Shown piece after piece: positions 31,832 through 35,737 of a DNA stretch of 35,737 bases (its first letter is position 1; each line of letters starts with the position of its first letter). This DNA comes from an uncultured Clostridiaceae bacterium. Lineage in GTDB: Bacteria > Bacillota > Clostridia > Lachnospirales > Lachnospiraceae. The stretch is from contig CAMHJT010000009.1 in NCBI GenBank assembly GCA_946185495.1, positions 1 through 35,737 on the forward strand. Direction: 5' to 3'. The position numbers and the translations under genes are program-made. The notes under the pieces are model-generated. The model worked only from the letters and a program-made list of their open reading frames with translations. It did not search any database and was not told the origin of the DNA.

Positions 31832-32935
31832 TCATTCATACGCTTCCCACCAGGCCTCATGATACTCCGCGATCTCCTCGAACCGGACCGTCTCGCCAAT
31901 TTTGGGCGTTGCGATGGAAAGCTCCTGCTCCTTCGCCGCAGCGGTCACACGCAAAATAGAATCATCCCATGCGTGGTTGCAGATGCAGAAGGTCCCCCAG
32001 TGTACCGGGATCATCCACTGCGTCTGTGTGTCAAGTCCTGCCTGCACCGTCTGCTCCGGAAACATATGGACATTCGACCAGGCGGGATCGTACTGCCCGC
32101 ATTCTGCAATCATGAGCTCCGGCGCTCCCAGCTTCTCCCGCACCTCCTGAAAGACCTGATTGTACCCTCCATCTCCGGTATAATATACCCTGTGAAACCC
32201 GTTGCTGAGGTAATATCCGCCCCACAGGGTGCTGTTTCCCTTCATGGGATTGCGCCCGGTAAAATGCTGGGACGGCGTCAGCGTGATCTCCATCCCTCCA
32301 AGCTCTGCGGTCTCCCACCAGTCCAGGGCACAGATCCTGTCCTCCCCGATCCCCCATCCGCGAAGAATGGCATCCACGCCTAAGGGCACCACGAACCGCT
32401 TCACCTTCGGGGCAAGGTCGCGGATCGACTGGTAATCCAGATGATCATAATGGTCATGGGACAGCAGCAGCACATCCAGTTCCGGCATCTCTTCCGCAGA
32501 CATCGGAACCTCGGAGAACCTTTTCACCCCCGCAAAGGAGACCGGCGAGCTGTATTTGGACAGAACCGGATCTGCCAGAAGATTCACCTCGCCCATCTGC
32601 AGCACAAAGGCAGAATGCCCAAACCAGGTAAAGGTCAGCGCGTTCTCCTCCGGCTGGGACAAAAGCTCCGGCTTCTCAGCCTTGATCATAGTCTTCGGCG
32701 TCCTGCGGCTGCTTCTGTCATAGCCCTCTCCCGTCATCACCCCGATCTCATTCATATTGTGGAACCGGTCATCATAGTAGTTTGACGCCTGCTCCGCAAA
32801 AAGCTTCCGTTCTGCCTCATCCGGAAGCTTGCCTACGGTTGGAGATAATTCAAGAAATAATATAACAGCCACTATGATCAAAACCAGAATACAGACTATG
32901 ATCAAAACAATCCTTCCAAATACCTTTAACACCAT
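31832..32935 (-). CDS. Membrane-anchored metallo-beta-lactamase-fold hydrolase (NAPE-PLD/UlaG-like)
   Basis: 367 residues: N-terminal membrane anchor (about 8-29), then a beta-lactamase-fold domain. TFTWFGHSAFVLQMGEVNLLADPVLS opens the fold; LSHDHYDHLD (158-167) is the HxHxDH metal site; SQHFTGR, YYTGDGGY, MIAECGQYDP and PVHWGTF complete it. The pattern is that of N-acyl-phosphatidylethanolamine phospholipase D-like and RomA-like proteins, so a lipid or phosphodiester substrate at the outer membrane face is plausible but not shown. AGGAGAG lies 7-8 nt before the ATG. Confidence 0.88.
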   Translation of the reverse strand: MVLKVFGRIVLIIVCILVLIIVAVILFLELSPTVGKLPDEAERKLFAEQASNYYDDRFHNMNEIGVMTGEGYDRSSRRTPKTMIKAEKPELLSQPEENALTFTWFGHSAFVLQMGEVNLLADPVLSKYSSPVSFAGVKRFSEVPMSAEEMPELDVLLLSHDHYDHLDYQSIRDLAPKVKRFVVPLGVDAILRGWGIGEDRICALDWWETAELGGMEITLTPSQHFTGRNPMKGNSTLWGGYYLSNGFHRVYYTGDGGYNQVFQEVREKLGAPELMIAECGQYDPAWSNVHMFPEQTVQAGLDTQTQWMIPVHWGTFCICNHAWDDSILRVTAAAKEQELSIATPKIGETVRFEEIAEYHEAWWEAYE

Positions 32936-32963
32936 TTATCACTCTCCTGTTCTCATCTGCTTT

Positions 32964-32989
32964 CTCTTCCGGCAATCTTGCCAAAAGAG
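32964..32989. other. Leader hairpin before the metallo-hydrolase gene
   Basis: On the minus strand CTCTTTTGGCA pairs with TGCCGGAAGAG (11 bp including two G-U pairs) around a 4-nt loop, about 30 bp before the ATG at 32935. No T-run follows on the minus strand, so it is not a terminator there. Role unknown. Confidence 0.4.
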
Positions 32990-33004
32990 GATCCATCAAG
33001 AAAT

Positions 33005-33084
33005 AAAAACCCCCTGTGTGCGATTTTCAGCAGAGAACTTGCGGGATGATCCGAATCCTCTCTCCTGATCACACAACACAGGGG
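33005..33084 (-). terminator. Terminator downstream of yebC with a long loop
   Basis: Minus strand CCCCTGTGT (33076-33084) pairs perfectly with ACACAGGGG (33011-33019) over 9 bp, followed by five T (33005-33009). The loop is about 56 nt. The stem and T-run are good; the loop is longer than usual for an intrinsic terminator. Confidence 0.65.
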
Positions 33085-33143
33085 ATATGGCTCTTAATTC
33101 GTTTTTTCGGAGTATATTCCGCAGGAATGGTTCAGATCCTGTC

Positions 33144-33872
33144 TCACTCATCCCAGTTATGGTACACCGCCTGTACATCGTCATCCTCATCCAGAAGATC
33201 CAGGATCCTGTTCATCTTCTTGATATCCTCCTCAGATGTCAGCTCCACCCAGTTCTGGGGTACCATGGTCACCTCAGCGGAAGCCATCGGAACGTTCTCC
33301 GCTTCCAGCGCCTCGCGCACAGCCGAGAAATCATCCGGTGCGGTAAGGATCTCAAAGCTGTCCTCCTCCTCGGCAAAATCCTCCGCGCCTGCATCGAGTG
33401 CCATCATCATCAGGTCATCTGCCTCCAACTCGCACTCTTCCTTATCAATGATGATCTGTCCCTTCTGGTCGAACATAAAGGAGACGCAGCCTGTTGTTCC
33501 CACATTTCCCCCACCCTTGGTAAAGGCGTTTCTCACATTGGAGGCGGTCCTGTTCTTGTTATCTGTCAGCGCGTCCACAATGATCGCTGTCCCGTTCGGA
33601 CCGTATCCCTCATAGGTAATGGACACATAATTGACCGCATTGGCATCTCCGGCCGCCTTCTTAATGCCCCTGTCAATGGTGTCGTTGGGCATATTGTTGG
33701 CCTTGGCCTTGGCGATCACGTCTCTCAGCTTGGAATTGTTGGCCGGATCCGGACCTCCCTCCTTCACAGCCACCGCGATCTCACGGCCGATAATGGTGAA
33801 GATCTTGCCCTTCGCCGCGTCATTTTTTTCCTTCTTGTGTTTAATGTTCGCAAATTTTGAATGTCCTGACAT
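33144..33872 (-). CDS. yebC: YebC/PmpR family regulatory protein
   Basis: 242 residues, family-typical. [23 protein letters not shown] at the start, then [20 protein letters not shown] and [23 protein letters not shown], are hallmark stretches. Members act as DNA-binding transcription regulators and, from recent work, as factors that relieve ribosome stalling at proline stretches. AGGAG 9 nt before the ATG. Followed by its own terminator; stands alone. Confidence 0.96.
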   Translation of the reverse strand: MSGHSKFANIKHKKEKNDAAKGKIFTIIGREIAVAVKEGGPDPANNSKLRDVIAKAKANNMPNDTIDRGIKKAAGDANAVNYVSITYEGYGPNGTAIIVDALTDNKNRTASNVRNAFTKGGGNVGTTGCVSFMFDQKGQIIIDKEECELEADDLMMMALDAGAEDFAEEEDSFEILTAPDDFSAVREALEAENVPMASAEVTMVPQNWVELTSEEDIKKMNRILDLLDEDDDVQAVYHNWDE

Positions 33873-33992
33873 CTTGTAAAACTCCTATCTCTTCTATATT
33901 CTCTGTAACCCTGCCAGCCTTTCTGAAATAATCTTCTCCTGTGAGCCAATCGCCTCAGAATGCTGCAAGCCTTCTTGATCCTGCATGGCTCA

Positions 33993-34046
33993 GTACAATG
34001 TTTTGTCACAGTCTACGCAGCAAATACTCATACCTGCTGAATATCT
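33993..34046 (+). mobile_element. Decayed right half of the 133-bp MITE
   Basis: From about 33993 the plus strand matches the right half of the intact MITE (TGTTTT..CAC..GTCT.CGCAG...ACCTGCTGA) at roughly three in four positions by eye. The sequence to the left, back to a possible GTAAC at 33905, aligns poorly. It sits between yebC and the leucine-rich-repeat gene. The oldest-looking copy in the window. Confidence 0.65.
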
Positions 34047-34062
34047 GTCTGACATAAAACAT

Positions 34063-34803
34063 TTACGGCTCGTATTGTATCTCATAGCTCCCATAGGGAT
34101 CCTGCTTCCTGATCACCTTCTCCATATACGAGCCCTGATGCACATAAATCTTTGCATCCCGCAGGCCCTCCTCCGTTTCCATCAGGCCAACCCCGGCTTT
34201 CCTTATGCTGGACGGAAAATGGATCTCATCGATATACGAATCCATGAACGCCCTTCTGCCAATCTGTTCCACGCCCTCTTCTATTACGATCTTATCCGCG
34301 TAACAGAACGCGAACGCCTCCGCGTCAATTTTCTTGACCGTTCCCGGAACAATGATCTCCCGGATCTTATCCTTCGGATATTTTTCGTTTGTTTCAAACG
34401 CCCCAGACCGGATCCGCCTTACCTGGTCCGGAACCACCACTTTTTTGCGGTTACCCCTGTATTCCAGAAGGACGCCATCCCGGATATAAAACGAAGAGGG
34501 TTTCGTCACCGTCACCCGCACGCGCCTCGTCCTGCCGCCGCAGGTTACACGAATGACTGTCTTCCCCTTCCGGATCCCTGTGACCTTGCCCTTCCGGTTC
34601 ACTTTCGCAATCCCCGGATCCTCTGACGCCCATGTGATCTCGCCCTCCGCATTCTTTACAGTGAGCTTCGAGCACTCGTCTACACCAAGCTCAAGCTTCT
34701 TCTGACTCAGCTTCCATGTTGCCCCGCCTGCCTGCGCCGGCAGGGAAATAAACAGCAGCCCGATCCACAGCGCCGCAACGGCTGCAGCCACCTTCTTCTT
34801 CAT
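34063..34803 (-). CDS. Secreted Ig-like (BIG2) and BspA-type leucine-rich-repeat protein
   Basis: 246 residues. Signal peptide with likely cleavage after AQA (about residue 25). Residues about 30-100 form a bacterial Ig-like BIG2 domain (SKLTVKNAEGEITWASEDPGIAKVNRKGKVTGIRKGKTVIRVTC). Residues about 115-235 hold BspA/LRR_5-type repeats (VVVPDQVRRIRSGAF, IIVPGTVKKIDAEAF, IVIEEGVEQIGRRAF, IHFPSSIRKAG). No sortase motif or anchor, so it is probably released or loosely wall-bound. Such proteins are common, often multi-copy, in gut Clostridia and are thought to bind surfaces. Two MITE copies flank it. Confidence 0.85.
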   Translation of the reverse strand: MKKKVAAAVAALWIGLLFISLPAQAGGATWKLSQKKLELGVDECSKLTVKNAEGEITWASEDPGIAKVNRKGKVTGIRKGKTVIRVTCGGRTRRVRVTVTKPSSFYIRDGVLLEYRGNRKKVVVPDQVRRIRSGAFETNEKYPKDKIREIIVPGTVKKIDAEAFAFCYADKIVIEEGVEQIGRRAFMDSYIDEIHFPSSIRKAGVGLMETEEGLRDAKIYVHQGSYMEKVIRKQDPYGSYEIQYEP

Positions 34804-34862
34804 TGAAACCGACCGCCTTTCTAAAAGAATTGTCCATAATACCCTGTAAAGACAGCTCGTTC

Positions 34863-34995
34863 GTATCTGCTCAGCAGTTGCTGACCGGATACGCAGCAGA
34901 TGAAGATTGTGTATCCTAATCCACCCTCTCTACGGCTGAATATACTGTTTTGGCACGGTCTGCACAGTGAATGCGCAGACCTGTCGAGTAGTTAC
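34863..34995 (+). mobile_element. 133-bp MITE, full-length diverged copy
   Basis: Same length (133 bp) and order as the copy at 19646-19778. The right half is nearly identical (ATATACTGTTTTGGCACGGT onward, then TCTGCACAGTGAATGCGCAG), the left half more changed. Terminal repeats match each other at about 12 of 17 positions. Flanking 8-mers GCTCGTTC and CCTTTTTC agree at five positions, perhaps a decayed target duplication. SL1 keeps its closing pairs by a paired change (GTATC/GATAC here, GTAAC/GTTAC in the other copy); SL2 is largely lost. It lies between serS and the leucine-rich-repeat gene. Confidence 0.88.
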
Positions 34996-35005
34996 CCTTT
35001 TTCAA

Positions 35006-35737
35006 TTACGACAGCTTCTCCTTGCCGCCCATGTAAGGCCGCAGCACTTCAGGAATATTCACGCTGCCATCGGCATTTAAGTTATTCTCCAAAAACGCGA
35101 TCAGCATTCTCGGCGGAGCCACAACCGTATTATTCAGCGTATGTGCAAAATACTTGCCCTTCTCCCCGTCCACGCGGATCTTCAGCCTTCTGGCCTGTGC
35201 GTCGCCAAGGTTAGAGCAGCTTCCCACCTCAAAATATTTCTTCTGTCTGGGCGACCACGCCTCCACGTCAATGGACTTCACCTTTAAGTCTGCCAGATCA
35301 CCGGAACAGCACTCCAGCGTACGGACCGGAATATCAAGGCTTCTGAACAGGTCTACGGTATTCTGCCACAGCTTGTCAAACCACATAGCGCTCTCCTCAG
35401 GCCTGCATACCACGATCATCTCCTGTTTCTCAAACTGGTGGATCCGGTAAACGCCGCGCTCCTCAATTCCATGCGCACCCTTCTCCTTGCGGAAGCAGGG
35501 AGAATAGCTTGTCAGTGTCTTGGGAAGCTGATCCTCCTTGATGATCGTATCAATGAATTTGCCGATCATGGAATGCTCGCTGGTTCCGATCAGATACAGA
35601 TCCTCGCCTTCAATCTTGTACATCATGGCATCCATCTCCGCAAAGCTCATCACACCCGTCACCACATTGGAACGGATCATAAATGGAGGCACGCAGTAGG
35701 TGAATCCACGGTCGATCATAAAATCCCTCGCATAGGA
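35006..35737 (-). CDS. serS: Seryl-tRNA synthetase, archaeal/eukaryotic-like type, 5' end cut by window edge
   Basis: Charges tRNA-Ser with serine. The last 243 codons are visible, in frame from the edge (SYARDFMIDRG...); the N-terminal coiled-coil arm lies outside. Class II motifs: YLIGTSEHSMIGKF, motif 2 CFRKEKGAHGIEERGVYRIHQFEK, and the end LNNTVVAPPRMLIAFLENN with motif 3 Arg. The usual bacterial enzymes have LIPTAEVP and LNGSGLAVGR at these places; SGDLADLKVKSIDVEAW and EVGSCSNLGDAQARRLKIR resemble archaeal and eukaryotic cytosolic enzymes. Whether it is the only serS of the genome cannot be known here. Confidence 0.93.
   Translation of the reverse strand, partial: SYARDFMIDRGFTYCVPPFMIRSNVVTGVMSFAEMDAMMYKIEGEDLYLIGTSEHSMIGKFIDTIIKEDQLPKTLTSYSPCFRKEKGAHGIEERGVYRIHQFEKQEMIVVCRPEESAMWFDKLWQNTVDLFRSLDIPVRTLECCSGDLADLKVKSIDVEAWSPRQKKYFEVGSCSNLGDAQARRLKIRVDGEKGKYFAHTLNNTVVAPPRMLIAFLENNLNADGSVNIPEVLRPYMGGKEKLS

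Noticed and set aside
33905-33992. Left half of the decayed MITE before 33993
   Set aside because: A GTAAC occurs at a fitting place, but matches in the left half are near chance level, so only the right half is called.

Overview
The window is a chromosomal segment of a low-to-mid GC Gram-positive bacterium. It is most likely a member of the Lachnospiraceae (Clostridia). That placement rests on protein character (B. subtilis-like ftsL-pbpB-spoVD order, MraZ, DivIB-type FtsQ, FtsX permeases with long coiled coils, DUF6765 and DUF3574 genes) and not on a ribosomal marker, so it is an inference. No tRNA, rRNA, CRISPR array, phage or complete IS transposase gene was seen.

Region 1 (1-13514, minus strand) is a division and cell-wall (dcw) cluster. 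Read in transcription order it is mraZ, rsmH, ftsL, a class B PBP, a second (SpoVD-like) class B PBP, mraY, murD, ftsW/spoVE, murA, ftsQ/divIB, ftsZ (cut by the window edge). It starts from a good sigma-A promoter followed by a periodic array of MraZ-box repeats. Extra internal promoters precede mraY and ftsZ. Compared with B. subtilis, murE, murG and murB are absent and a murA paralogue sits where murB would be.

Region 2 (13769-19426, minus) is housekeeping: lgt with its own terminator, ychF with a strong promoter and a 5'-terminal hairpin, a flavin-binding split-barrel protein, a DnaQ-like exonuclease with a C-terminal zinc ribbon, a TPR-like protein and a MATE efflux pump.

Region 3 (19579-23608, plus) is a zinc/manganese-type uptake operon, divergent from the MATE gene: a small Cys-rich membrane protein, then znuA-, znuC- and znuB-like genes and a lipoprotein carrying a 33-bp minisatellite. 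A bidirectional terminator closes it.

Region 4 (23770-33872, minus) holds a large FtsX-type ABC permease split by an apparent one-base frameshift, its MacB/LolD-type ATPase, and a probable operon of two membrane proteins, a DUF6765 protein, a DUF3574 protein and a Nudix hydrolase. It also holds a metallo-beta-lactamase-fold hydrolase and yebC.

Region 5 (33873-35737) holds a secreted Ig-like/leucine-rich-repeat protein and the 3' part of a serS whose motifs look archaeal/eukaryotic in type.

The most interesting signal is not a gene. A dispersed 133-bp non-coding repeat occurs in two full-length copies (19646-19778 and 34863-34995), one truncated inverted copy (28189-28294) and one decayed half copy (33993-34046). 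Its left-end hairpin also occurs alone at 19490-19519. The best copy has perfect 17-bp terminal inverted repeats beginning GTAA and an exact 8-bp flanking direct repeat, CACAGGCA. These are the hallmarks of a miniature inverted-repeat transposable element (MITE), probably mobilised by an IS66-family transposase. It lies in the 5' leader of the metal-uptake operon and folds into three stem-loops.
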